From the NCBI GenBank assembly GCA_038502395.1, contig JARJIL010000006.1:22041001-22105000 (forward strand): a stretch of DNA of 64,000 bases, given 5' to 3'. Shown here piece by piece: positions 48,243-59,964 of this stretch (position 1 is the first letter of the stretch; each line of letters opens with the position of its first letter). The position numbers were made by a program, and so were the translations under genes. Source of the stretch: Dittrichia graveolens. Taxonomy: Eukaryota; Streptophyta; Magnoliopsida; Asterales; Asteraceae. The notes under the pieces are model-generated. The model made no database searches and was not told where the DNA came from. It saw only the letters and a program-made list of their open reading frames with translations.

Positions 48243-51200
48243 TTATACAGCTTCCAGAGAAGCTTTTTTATCCTCCAAAAGCTTCAACTCTTGTCTCCAA
48301 TCCTCTAATTTAGCTACTTTCTCCAATTGTTCTGGTTTCAAATCATTCCCTGTTTTTTGTTGTTGAGCCTCTGTCAACCGGATCTGCAACCAAATGGGCA
48401 AAAAAGTGTTGGCAAAAATTATTTAATAAATGGGCAAACAAGTGTTGGAAAGTTGATTTAGCCCAACTGCCCATGTTTCCACATCTACAAATCATGATAC
48501 ATAGCCTTATATATCCAATTTAGAGCCCTATGAATAATTTTAGCGGCATAACTATCACATTTTAGCCAAAAGATCTTAGGAAAACAGCAATTTAGTAAAT
48601 CCATAAGATTTAGAGAGCCCTGGGAATGAATTTACTGGCATCATGATCATACTTTAGAGTTTAGAGGTCACAATGAACTTAAGGGCAATGGGGCATGATA
48701 TTCTCCTACATCAATGTACAGGTGGCGATTTCAACCCACTTACTTATAAATTAGACTTTCAGGCAATGCTTTTATGTAACAGGTCAAACTAGACACTGGC
48801 ACTCTGGCAGTATAAAATACATTTAGTTAAATGGGAAACGGGTCAAACCGTCAAACGTTGTAATATAGTTCTCCTAATCAAATTGTAGCACGCATGATTT
48901 ATAATTTGTTCAGGGGAAACAAATTGGTGTTCACAGATGAACCCAACCTAACCCGACACATTCTGAACCCACTAAAAAGTTAACTGTCTTGACCAGTAAC
49001 CCAACTTGCCCATTTTGAATATTTATAACCCCCAAAAGAGATGAAAAGGAGGAAAGAAGGCATACAAAACGTCAAAACTTGTGAAGGCTGCATGTCCCCA
49101 TCATAAACTGAAGAGTACTTTTTGTTGTATTATTAGAATTCACGTGTACAATATATATAGACAATATATTTTCACTTTAGCCCTTATACTAATACAATAT
49201 ATAATATATGTCTAATATTCCCCCGCAAGCTAAGGCCGGGGTGAGAGCCTAAGCTTGGACCGTAGTAACATGAACCGCTGTGATGATAACGGCTTAGTGA
49301 AGACATCAGCAATCTGGTCATCGGTAGAGATGAATTTAACAGCTAGCTTCCCTTGCGCTACCCTCTCACGGACAAAATGAAAGTCTACCTCGACATGTTT
49401 AGTTCGGGCATGGAACACTGGATTTGCAGACAGGTATGTTGCTCCCAAGTTGTCACACCATAATGTGGGAGTGGTCTTAAGAGGAACCCGAAGTTCACCA
49501 AGAAGGTCCTGAAGCCATGTTAGTTCAGCAACTGTATCAGCCAGGGCTTTGTATTCTGATTTTGTAGATGACCGAGAGACGGTTCGTTGTTTACGGGCAG
49601 ACCAGGAGACGAGATTCAAGCCAAGGTATATCGCATATCCCCCGGTGGATCGACGGTCATCTGGGCATCCAGCCTAATCGGCATCAGAGTACGCAGTGAT
49701 ATCAGGAAACGTAGCATCAGAGTAGGCATGAAGTCTAGTATCAGAGTCACACTGAATGCGTAAGCCCAAGGAGGAAGTGCCTTGTAAGTACCGCAGTATG
49801 CGCTTCACGGCAGACCAATGATTTGTTGTTGAAGAGTGCATGAACTGGCAGACTTTGTTGACTGCGAAGGTGATATCAGGGCGAGAAAGGGTAACATACT
49901 GTAAAGCCCCCACAAGTTGCCGGTAGCGAACCGGATTATCAAACGGAGAACTGTCGCCAAGATGGAGATTGGCGTTGGTGCAGATCGGAGATGGAACAGG
50001 TTTCGATTGAGATAAACCAGCCCGGGCAATAATATCCTGGATATATTTTTTCTGAGACAGAATTAGATCATCGTTGTGACGAGTGATCTCAACACCCAAA
50101 AAGTATGATAGTGCCCCCATGTCTTTAACAGCAAACTGAGCACTCAAAGTATGAACAACCTGATCAATTGCCTGTGGGTTATAACCTGTCAAAATAATGT
50201 CATCAACATACACAAGCATATATAGTAAAGTGCCATGGGTGGAGTAGATGAATAAGGAGGGATCCGTTTTGGAGCCCTGAAAGCCAATACTTAGTAAGGC
50301 ACTGAAGAGACGATGAAACCAAGCACGAGGGGCTTGTTTCAGGCCGTAAAGTGACTTATGCAGAAGGCACACATGGTCTGATTTAAGAGCATCGACAAAC
50401 CCGGGTGGCTGCTGAAGATAAACTGTCTCATTCAGATCCGCATGTAAGAAGGCATTCTGAATATCCAACTGACGGAGGGACCACTTGTGGGTGGCGGCAA
50501 TAGATAACACTACACGAATGGTGGTGGCTTTCACAACCGGGCTAAATGTCTCGTGATAATCAATACCTGGTTGTTGGTTGAACCCTTTTGCTACGAGACG
50601 CGCCTTGTAACGTGTAACAGCCCCGGTTTGGTCACGTTTCAGCTTATATACCCACTTGCAATCAACTACATTAGCATTCTGGGGCCGGGGAACAAGAGAC
50701 CATGTCCCGTTTCTTATCAGGGCAGAATATTCATCACACATAGCCTGGCGCCATTGTGGGACTGTGTTGGCAATGGCAAAGGATGGAGGTTCTGTGTCTA
50801 AATAGGAAATAGTGGTATGATAGGCAGATGGATCATATGTGACGGGTGGTTTTGGTTTAGGACGAAGGTTGGGGGGCGAGGGCGTGAGGAAGGTGGAGCA
50901 GCAGATGATCGTTGTGGATCAGTAGGTGGTTACGGTGGTGGAACAGGAGGTGGAACAGGAGATGTAGTTGTGTCATTAGTTGGTGGTGAAGTTGTGGAGG
51001 ATTTGGATCGACGAGTGTATGTATAAACGAGAGGAGGAGGAATGGAAATGTGGTCGGGTTGTAACGTGGGTTGGTTTAGATTGGTGGGGGAGTCAGTTGG
51101 AGGTGGATTAGGATAGGAGGATGTGTATGGGTCATGTTGGGAAGAAGACGAGGGAGACGAAGTCGGGGAGATTGCAAAGGGAAAAAAGGACTCATCAAAC

Positions 51201-54200
51201 CGAACGTGGCGGCAGATATAAACACGATCGGTGGTAGGATCAAGACAACGATAGCCGTGATGAGAGGTGTTGTATCCCAAGAAGACACAAGGAGCGGAAC
51301 GAAAATCCATTTTGTGTTTGTTGTATGGTCGAAGATGGGGATAACAGCGACACCCGAAAACTCGAAGAAAGGAGAAATCTGGTCGGGTTTTAAAAGCGAG
51401 TTCAAACGGAGAAGTATTGTTGTTGGTACGAGATGGCATGCGATTTATTAAGTAAACCGCAGTGTCATAGGCAAAGTGCCAAAACTTGGTAGGGACATGA
51501 GAATGCGCAAGAAGGGTGAGACCAGTTTCAACCACATGTCGGTGGCGGTGTTCAACGGTACCATTTTGTTCGCTAGTGTGCAGGCAGGAGAGACGATGAA
51601 TGACACCAATGGAGGAGAAAAAGGAATGTAGATTGCGAAATTCACCCCCCCAGTCGGTTTGGACAGATTTAAGTTTAGTTTGGAATTGCCTTTCCGCCAT
51701 GGCCATAAACCGTTTAAAGATAGGAAATACATCAGACTTTTGTTTTAAAGGGAATATCCACATATAACTAGAGAAGTGATCAACACACAACAAAAAATAT
51801 CGATGTCCATCATAAGAGGTTACTGGTGCGGGTCCCCAAACATCACAAACCACAAGATCTAAAAAATTGGAACTTTTATTAATAGAAGAAGATAAATGCA
51901 ATTTGGATGATTTTCCAATAAAACAGGATTCACAAGAAAAAGGAGAACATTTATTTGCTAAAGGTAAATTGTATCTAGAAAGCATGGAATGTAAAAGTTG
52001 ATGGTGTGGGTGTCCAAGACGATGATGCCAGGTTTGAGGAGATGCACGAACAGCGGAAAAGGCGACTTTTGGGATATGCTGAAGACGAGGCACATTGATG
52101 GTGTAGAGACCGTCAAGGCTTGGACCCGTGAGGAGGGTACTGCGTGTAGACTTGTCCTTCACAGCAAAGAAGGTATCGTGAAATTTAAAATAAACATTAT
52201 TATCAGAACAGAATTGTGCAATAGATAATAAGTTACGTTTGATTTTAGGAACATGTAGTATGCTAGAAAGAGATAAGGTTTTATTGGGAGAGAAGATTTT
52301 AGAAGAGCCAATGTGAAGAATAGGAAGACCCGTACCATTACCAACATGGAGGTGATCGGTGCCATTGTATGGTTCAGAATATTCAAGACCTGAAAGATCA
52401 GAGGCAACATGATGGTTGCAACCCGTATCCGGAAGCCATGTAGTTGATGCTTGTGAGCGATGATCAGCATAGTAGGCTGAAGGTGATGGTGAAGGTGGTG
52501 GTTGCCGCCTGTATGTTGCTGGGTCACGATTGGGACACTCAGAAGGAATGTGTCCTATACCACACCTGTTACATGTGCCATAAACAGTATTTTGATTAGA
52601 AGCCCATGCAAATTTACCTCCACCAGGTTGTTGTTGAGACCTGTTGTTTGATCCACTGTTGTTCCCTCGTCTACGGCCTCGATAACTTCGATTTCCACGT
52701 CCCCGGTTGGCATAAAATGCAGTAGCAGGTGGGCTGTTTTGTGGTTGAACCTGAAGACCGAACTGGGACAGCAGCTGTTGCAGAGCAGAAAGTTGATCGT
52801 TAGATGAACTGGTGGGATTGCCACGGTTTGTACTTGCGGTGACATTGAACGCTTGAGCTGGTGTAACCTCTGGCTGTGTTTTTTTCAGCATATAGTCATA
52901 ATCAGCAAGTATTCCATGCAATTCTGAAAATTGTAGAGGAGGACGAGTAAGAAAGGTTGATTTGAAATTGTTGTATTCATCACGAAGGCCTGAAATCACG
53001 AGCATAATCACATCTTTTTCTTTCATGGATTCTCCAATGTTGGCAAGAGCATCAGAATACTCCTGGGCACGGTTCAAATAAGCAGCTGTTGACTCATCAC
53101 TTTTCATCTCAAGCTTCAGCAGTTGGGTTTTAAGAGTGTATTCACATGAGGAAGTATGCGGAGCATAGGCGCGCTCAAGGGACAGCCAGATATCGCGAGA
53201 AGAAGTCCCTTGAACATGTGGGAATGATGATTCGGAGATGGTGGAGATAAGAAGCATTCTAACATGTGCATCATTAGAGATCCAGACTTTGTGGGCTGGA
53301 TTTGGTGTGGCAGCGCTGTCACTCTTAGAGGCGGCAGCAGTGGCGATGTATTGAGGTGGACATGGAATGGAGCCATCAACATATCCATATAGACCGTTTG
53401 TGATGAGGAATGGTTCTAGCATTGTTTTCCAGAACCCATAATTAGTGGGTGACAGGGTAAAGCCAAACTTGTGTGAGTTATGGGCTGTCTTTTCCTGTGT
53501 AGTAAAAGCCAAAAGAGATTCTACCATTGTATAGGACAGAATACAGAAGACAGAAGCTGTTGTGGGGTAGGCTGTGTGCGACAGGAGCTGTAGTAAAAGC
53601 CAAAAGGGATTCTGCCAAACTTGTTTGTTTTTTTTTTTTGAGGGCACACTAGGGTTGGCGGCAGAATTAGGGTTTAGATGGCTCTGATACCATCATAAAC
53701 TGAAGAGTACTTTTTGTTGTATTATTAGAATTCACGTGTACAATATATATAGACAATTTATTTTCACTTTAGCCCTTATACTAATACAATATATAATATA
53801 TGTCTAATACCCCATATGCTACTTCCTTCGATCCAGGACAAATGGAACACTTCAGTTTTTGGAGCTAGGCCATGCAGGTTGCAAACTTGCTTATTTAAAA
53901 AGTTTCAGTGTTAAAATTACATATTTTCCATTTTCATTAGAAGGAAAAGAATGATGCTATTGACTCGAGTCCCGTATTCCTTATTTGCCTCTATTAAAGG
54001 GTATTTAAATATTTGGAAAAATAGTGATATTAAATACTAGCGTCAGGTCAAATGATACAAATAGGATGATAAGCACTTATGTAGGCATTGAAACATGTTC
54101 GTGCTATCTTATTAAAGTTACCAAAGTGGGTTTATATCAATGGCTAAAGTGGCAATTCCAACCTACCACAGACTAATACACCTAAAAAAGCTCCACAGAT

Positions 54201-57200
54201 TTACTGATCACACCCCAATCACAGGATTCAAGGATATGTTAGTGAGACAAGATAGCTTCCTAAACAATTTAACATTGTAAACAGATGAAGTTTCAAGTGT
54301 ATACTTTTGTCAAGAAGTTTACCTTCTTTTTAAGGGCTCGAATCTTTTTGTCAATATCAGGAACATGATCTCCTGTGGCTGAACACTCTGTTGAATTTGA
54401 TAGAGGGGTGGCAACCGAAGGGTTTCCAGAAATAGCAATATCATTTATCTGGGATACAATGGATTCAATATGTTCTGATGCTCGATCTGTGTCTTCAGTA
54501 GATGAAACGTCACTTTTAGCCTTATCAAGAGAAGCCTGCTTTAAAAGTAGCACATAGGAATAAAGCAAATATCAACTTTTACAAAAGAGAAAGAAAAAGA
54601 AAAGGAAACCAACAAATAAAATAAAACAAAATCTTAAGTTTTCTCTGTGTCCAGCCATATGCATTGTGGAACATTATACTGCCAAGAACTACATATTGAG
54701 AAAATATGTGCAGAACCAGAGAATAAGAATATGAAATCCTCATTAACAAAGAAATAAATATTATAAAACAAGAGAGATTCATGACGATGTTGGCTGAAAA
54801 CACGATGGAAGTTATACAGCAGAGGAAACTTTAATAGAGTGAACATTATAGATAAGGCAAACTGCAAAGCACAAATGATATACCAAGTTTCAGTTCAAAG
54901 CATATATTCATGTCACGTCTATTTGTTAATGTTATCTACGATGTGTTCAGCGTAAAAACTGGAGGAAAGTCAATGTGTCACAATATCAATTGCTTATTAA
55001 GACAAACAAATTATATACTTATATAGCAGAGGCAACTTTATTAGAGTAAACCTTTTAAAAAAAGCAAACTGTAAAACTTAGATAATACAGCAAACTTAAG
55101 CTCCGAGCATATATTCATGTTACATATATTTTATCAAACGCAGTGTCCGATGTTAAAATGTCAAAGCAACTCAACGTGGTCACAAGATCAATTGCTTATA
55201 AAGAAGAGAAAGTGTATAATTATAACCAACAAGGAAAATAAGTTAGTTCCTCTGTTTAAAGACAAAATGCAATGTTTGACTTCTCACATTGTTAATTGAT
55301 GATGACTATTGATTGATTTGCTATAATTGTGGACCAAATCAAAGTTACAAATACATAGTGATTGGAAGTGTAAGCAAAAAGATAATTTAGATACAAAATT
55401 ATCTCAAAAATGAAAAAGTTGCAGCTTATCTGGACAACATAAAAAGGTAAGTGTTCCTTTTTTTGGACAGGAAGGAACGATATAGATGGTAAGATAGAGG
55501 ACCAATTTAGATATGAATGAGTCGATGTGGGTTGTATTTTAATTTAAATGGGTCAAGTAAAAAATGTTGCTTTAAGGGGAGTTGGTCGAATGAGTTAAAA
55601 CTTGAAAGTCACCCACAGTCTATTTCTAATGCATACCTCCTAATATATAGATTTATATCATTAACTATTGTTTTTCTAATCAGAACTAATGCATTCATTA
55701 TTCAAATAAAATTTAAGGTAACGGGACAGAGCGTTTATTGTTCCAGTTAACACGAAGTTACTGGCCGCTACAGAAACAGCACATGCTGTAGTAGAAAGAA
55801 AATAAACTCATGACATGATGTGACCCATTCCGCTTGGAAATTTAATGCCAGTTCAGATTTGAGATATCTAAACCAAAATCTACCTTCTGTTGGCAAAAAA
55901 GGAACCCTATCCCAGGCAACTAATCTATGAACAAAACAAAAACATAATCATACTTGTTCACATTACATATGTAGAGATTTGAAAAGTATGAACGGTATAA
56001 ACCAAAGGTAACACTTGATACATAGCTTCCAAAAAAAGATATAGAACAATTATTAAATTAATGAAGATAACAGGTGGAACGCCTATTACTGTATTACAAA
56101 ATGTTAGTCTTTAGCCTATACTTGTTTCTCTATGCCAATGCATTATTTGAAAGAACATTGGTGAGCCTAAGAAAGTACCATGAAGATATCTTTTTTATGA
56201 GTGGTGGATATTAGACAAGAACTATGTCGCGATAGTACCTAGCAGAAAATGAATCCTAACTTGGTTTTAGAGAAGTACAATCAAAATGGCATTATTGTAC
56301 TTTGCAAGATCTTATGGATCCTGATAACAACTATGTTTTGACCTAAATCAAACATTATCGCTCTCTTGAATCCAGTGGAGAACATTACCTGTGCTTTATT
56401 CTCTTTGCCTAATATCGTGTGGTAGGTCTTTCAGTACTAATTAATTCTCACATCTACTGTGAACAATATTTAGTCATGAGAACTTGAGCTTCATATTTGA
56501 GAATGGTATTTTAGCTTCCTGGCAGCCATTATAACAGTTGGAACTTAGAATCTCTGACTTGAAGAGCACTTCTAGAATAAGAAAGCTGAAAGTCCCTAAC
56601 TTTCACAAGTATCATGGTTGCTTCAAAGGTTTTTATACACATGTTCATATGGTACATCTATATCTACATGTTAAACTGACAAATCGTCTAATCTTGACTT
56701 ATCTATCAAGAAAATGTAAAGTGAATATGGCATCTTTATTGAGACATAAATTGTCATTCAACTACACAAATTTTTAAGAGACGAAACTCCCTTGAGAATA
56801 ACCAAATGGATGGTAAAACGTTCAGAAATGATGGTGCAATGCATCTAAATGGGTGAAACTTCTAAAGTCTCCAAATTTCACCTCACTGGCCCTATTTGAG
56901 ACTAATCATCACTATCCAAAATCCAAATGAAAAAATTGTCTCATAGAAGGGTTTAAACATGCAACATGAAGCACATAATGGCATTATTAAATTCCCCAAT
57001 TATGATGACGAAAGGCACCAATAATGTTAATAATGTATACAAGAGAGATAAATGATGGGTAAACCTGTAAGCGCTTCTCCTTCTTTCTTTCATTCCTCTT
57101 AGCTGATTTGCTCTTAGGTTTACTAACAACATCCACTTCAGGATCATAACCAGGGGGGAAGGTTTCAAGAGACTCCATCTCCTCCTTCAACTGTCCATGA

Positions 57201-57545
57201 TCATGATCATCATCATCATCAAAAATCATACACAAACTTGAGCAATCGAAAAATCTAAGAAATACACAGTCAGACCACTACGTAAAGCAAATGAAAATAT
57301 ATGTATGAGAATGGATGTGATAAACAACATACTAGGGCGCCTTTAGATTTGTAAATGGCGACTTCATCTTGAGGAACGTAACCAGCTCTAATACGAATGG
57401 GCTTGCGTAGGGTTCCGTCAGGTCTTCGGGTAGGGGCAAGGAGTCTTTCTCCTTCTTTTAGGGTTTTGGTAAGCTGAGCAGCCAGTTGTTTCGCTTCCTC
57501 TTCTCCCCCTCCTCCTCCTCCGCCGCCGCCGCCACTGCTCGCCAT
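48243..57545 (-). CDS. PYM: PYM homologue (partner of Y14 and Mago), 4 exons, last exon frameshifted
   Basis: Exons (minus strand): 57333-57545, 57065-57190, 54323-54535 and a last exon ending at 48384. It starts MASS followed by a Gly run, then EEEAKQLAAQLTKTLKEGER, LLAPTRRPDGTLRKPIRIR and GYVPQDEVAIYKSKGAL, the Mago/Y14-binding PYM signature (residues about 25-71). Next come PPGYDP and the basic SKSAKRNERKKEKRLQ, then a Ser/Asp-rich linker. PYM disassembles exon junction complexes on translating ribosomes in the cytoplasm. In exon 4 the frame enters as IRLTEAQQ but meets TGA at 48343-48345. The conserved-looking tail (LKPEQLEKVAKLEDWRQELK...EDKKA, stop 48243) is in another frame because of one extra base at 48354-48366. 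Predicted product is 197 aa instead of about 231. Intron 3 holds a Copia element. Confidence 0.88.
48728..48990. repeat. GGTGGCGA/GGGTCA-type repeat in PYM intron 3
   Basis: Starts ACAGGTGGCGATTTCAACCCA and contains AGGTCAAACTAGAC, ACGGGTCAAACCG and CCCAACCTAACCCGAC words, like the repeats in the other introns. It lies about 110 bp left of the Copia insertion. Right border unclear. Confidence 0.4.
49101..49217 (-). repeat. 3' LTR of the Copia element
   Basis: 117 bp, 116 identical to the right-hand LTR. Next to the polypurine tract on its inner side and CCCCA target duplication on its outer side. Confidence 0.93.
49230..50741 (-). pseudogene. Copia reverse transcriptase/RNase H region, with an internal stop
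   Basis: The frame opening at 50741 encodes an RT with WVYKLKRDQTG, ARLVAKGFNQ, QLDIQNAFLH, the YVDD catalytic motif and SYFLGVEI, then enters the RNase H region. It is interrupted at 49674-49676 by TAG directly after SDAD, where related elements usually have Trp. The same frame then continues through SRSSTKSEYKALA and the DNLGA and TKHVEVDFHFVRE motifs to the stop at 49230. This is a nonsense change, not a frameshift. Codon content matches the upstream part, so all are one polyprotein. Confidence 0.9.
50930..53526 (-). pseudogene. Copia gag, protease and integrase region, broken at its end
   Basis: The likely start is MVESLLAFTTQE at 53524-53526; an in-frame upstream ATG at 53647 lies in leader sequence. 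Order: Gag (NYGFWKTMLEPFL), a zinc knuckle CNRCGIGHIPSEC with one residue fewer than CX2CX4HX4C, protease (WLPDTGCNHH), and integrase with an HHCC finger (WHHRLGHPHH...CESC). The core follows with CDVWGP, QTDWGGEF and QNGTVEHRHRH, then a Pro/Ser-rich linker. The frame stops at 50930-50932 and the RT frame is offset, with a slip near the C6 run (50871-50876). The polyprotein is therefore broken at three points in total. Confidence 0.9.
53693..53809 (-). repeat. 5' LTR of the Copia element
   Basis: 117 bp; immediately followed on its inner side by the 12-base primer-binding site. In element orientation it runs from TATTAGACATA to GTTTATGA. Confidence 0.93.
54536..57064 (-). other. PYM intron 2, no embedded gene
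   Basis: A 2.5-kb AT-rich intron. A GAGTCGATGTGGGTTG/AATGGGTCAAG stretch (about 55515-55625) shares words with the dispersed GGGTCA family. Two similar segments (TATAGCAGAGGCAACTTTATTAGAGT at about 55022 and TACAGCAGAGGAAACTTTAATAGAGT at about 54815, read in short words) indicate a local duplication of roughly 210-bp offset. No coding sequence seen. Confidence 0.6.
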
Positions 57546-58787
57546 CAAACAACCACTTATCTCTCCTTGATGATTCAAAGGTATGATTTTACTATGATTG
57601 TGAAGAACAGTGTAGACTTGATAGTGCCGGAGTGATGAATTTAAGGGCACTTGTCACTTCTGAAATTCGACTGCCTGCTTCAAAAAAAGGGTATTTATTC
57701 GTACAAGATATCATTTTCTCCGCTTATTAATACTTGTGTTAAAATTAATGAATAATTTAATAAAAAAAATTAGCATACTCTAAGTGTTATCATATGGTAA
57801 GTAAAAATAAGAAGAAATAGTAAAAGAATATATCATTTTTCTTATTCATACATCTAGGACTTAGGTACGCATAAATCAAAGACGAAATGAAATAAATTAT
57901 TCTGACATAATGAAAAAAAAACTTATTTTTTACTCACTTAGGATTAGAATAAACTATTTCATAAGAAATGTCATTCCCTCGTTTTGATTCTTTGTAGAAG
58001 TAGTGTTTTTAACTTATTTGTTCTAGGAATTAAATAAAAATTCATAATTTAATCTGTTTTTTAATTTTACAAACATAATTATAATTTTAAAAAAAAGTAA
58101 TATTTTTTTATAATTTTCTATAAAAATATTTTTCTTAATCTTCTTTATACTTAATTTTTCTATGTTACTAAATAAATCATTATAGTTTTTATTAAATTAT
58201 GAACTAACTGCAAGTAAAGTATATATCTAGAGGTATCTATATAACATGAAATTTTGATACAAAAAAATTACCGTCAAACTATAATATATTAATAAAAATC
58301 ACTTTTTTAACATATTATGTGATAAAATTTCATTCTTTAAACAAAACAAACATAATAAAGAAATCAATGGATCATTTCATTCCACTGCTCATTTCATTGT
58401 CTCGTCCATTTATTTTTTTGGATATCTATTCTGACCAACCAACCTATATTAATTATAACATAATAATATATTTTGACTATATTTAATTGGACAATGTACT
58501 CTTTTTTTGAACAGCGAAGTTATGTTAGTGGGTTGGGTCCGCAGTAACATCCATATAGGACAATGTACTTACCTTTTCAATATGTAGTTAATATTTTGCT
58601 CATTAATTTATTTCTTTTTATGCCATTTGCATTTAATACAAATGTAGCATATTATGTTTTATGTAATGCTTTTATCAAAAATTTTAATATCCCATATAAA
58701 TTGTTGTTTTACGTAGTCCACATATGTAATTGTATCTTATTTAAATTTCATAATTATCATGCACATATAGAAATATGTATATATATA
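57546..58787. other. PYM promoter side and AT-rich intergenic DNA
   Basis: The PYM 5' leader lies just right of 57545; a frame extending upstream to 57650 starts MPLNSSLRHY but lacks family similarity before MASS, so MASS is preferred. 57785-57860 resembles the right arm of the foldback at 62625 (AAGAATATATCATTTTTC). No gene. Confidence 0.55.
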
Positions 58788-59120
58788 CTAGCACGGTACC
58801 TACGTAATGTGACATCGGTGAATAATTTCTAGTTAATAACATGTCTGTTTTCGATAACGCAGTGGTTTAATATTCACACCCTATGTTGACATTGAATAAT
58901 TTTCAATTTATATGTCGATTTACAATCCATGGTATTTTCAATTTTTTGATTTGAAAGTCAAACCATATATAAAATATTAATTGCATTGTTGTTTCCAAAT
59001 TAATTTCTACTTTAATTATAGCTTTACTATCAAATATATTTTTGATGTTGGGGTAATAAAGTAATTTCAACTTAGTTAAAAATTAAAAGATTTAATGTAT
59101 AAATGCTTTATAGATTGTGT
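58788..59120 (-). mobile_element. Helitron-like element A (minus)
   Basis: The minus-strand 3' end reads CGTAGGTACCGTGCTAGT next to a TA microsatellite. A TCTATAAAGCATTTATAC word near 59115 matches the 5' region of the neighbouring Helitron. Boundaries approximate. Confidence 0.5.
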
Positions 59121-59143
59121 GTGTGTGTGTGTGTATATATATA

Positions 59144-59964
59144 CTAGCATGTTACCCGCGCAATTGGGCGACGATAACTAATTCATTCTCGATAACATGT
59201 TCGTTTTCGGTAACGTAGGGTATGGTATACACACACCATGATGACGTCGAATAATTTCCATTTGCAGCATGTCCATTTTGTTTCCTTCTTTTCCATTTTA
59301 CTTATTTCTTTATTATCTATCAACTCTTTCGTTAATTTCTAAAATAACCTTTGAAAAACAATAAAATAAAATAAAACAATCTCTACTTATAAAATAAGAT
59401 GATAAAGACATATCAATGACTTGGTGAATTGTGTTGATTTGAATGAGAAATTGTGTAGGTATGAGATAATATATTAGTGGTTGGGTTTGTGTATTTTAAA
59501 AAATGTAAAGATATTTAAGACTATATTGGTAATTTTCTATTACTTAAAGTTTAAGAGTTTAAGTAAAATAATATTAAATATATTATAAATAAAACTTTTT
59601 ATTTTACTTATATTAGTGTTTATAAATACGGTTACATGTTAGTAAGTTTATGAGTTTTAGTTATACGAATTTTCTAATACTTCAATTAAATTATTTGGTA
59701 TATGATATAATATTTAAAATAATATTTCTATGGAGGTTGTTTTATTTAATTTTTAATTTGTGTAATATCTTATAGGTTGAAATTTAATTTGTATTGAGTT
59801 GACATTTTTAAACATTATTTTTATAGAAAGTTTAGTTATTAAAATGGTATTCAATGGTTTCCTTTTAAAATTTAAATAAGGGGTAAGTTAGTAATATCAA
59901 ATGACTTAAAATTTAAGAGATTAAGATATTTAGGAAAGAGAGTGTTAAATGTTTTATATATTAA
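59144..59964 (-). mobile_element. Helitron-like element B (minus)
   Basis: The minus-strand 3' end reads CGTCGCCCAATTGCGCGGGTAACATGCTAG, a GC-rich hairpin 10 bp before CTAG (given here as one motif at 59144-59173). A TA tract flanks it outside. The 5' end near 59940 (AAAACATTTAACACTC) is blurred by element C inserted next to it. Confidence 0.5.

Larger units (their letters stand above)
49096..53814 (-). mobile_element. Copia retrotransposon with 117-bp LTRs, inserted in PYM intron 3
   Basis: The element is 49101-53809 (4709 bp), flanked by exact CCCCA duplications (49096-49100 and 53810-53814). LTRs at 49101-49217 and 53693-53809 differ at one base (49166 against 53758). It reads on the minus strand, so the 5' LTR is on the right. 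The primer-binding site, complementary to initiator tRNA-Met, is at 53681-53692, directly next to the LTR. A purine tract (GCGGGGGAA) lies at 49218-49226. The LTR ends are TATTAG...TATGA, not TG...CA. The short LTRs and overall size suggest an Ale/Retrofit-like lineage (inference). It shares orientation with PYM. Confidence 0.95.

Noticed and set aside
50871..50932. Frame change in Copia as programmed frameshifting
   Set aside because: Copia elements normally use one polyprotein frame, and an in-frame stop precedes the slip; mutation or sequence error is simpler.
49230..53647. Large minus-strand frames as a host gene
   Set aside because: Motif order, LTRs, primer-binding site and target duplication identify a Copia element.
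21218..53814. The same CCCCA target duplication at the inner LTR nest and at the Copia element
   Set aside because: The elements are unrelated and a shared 5-mer is expected by chance.
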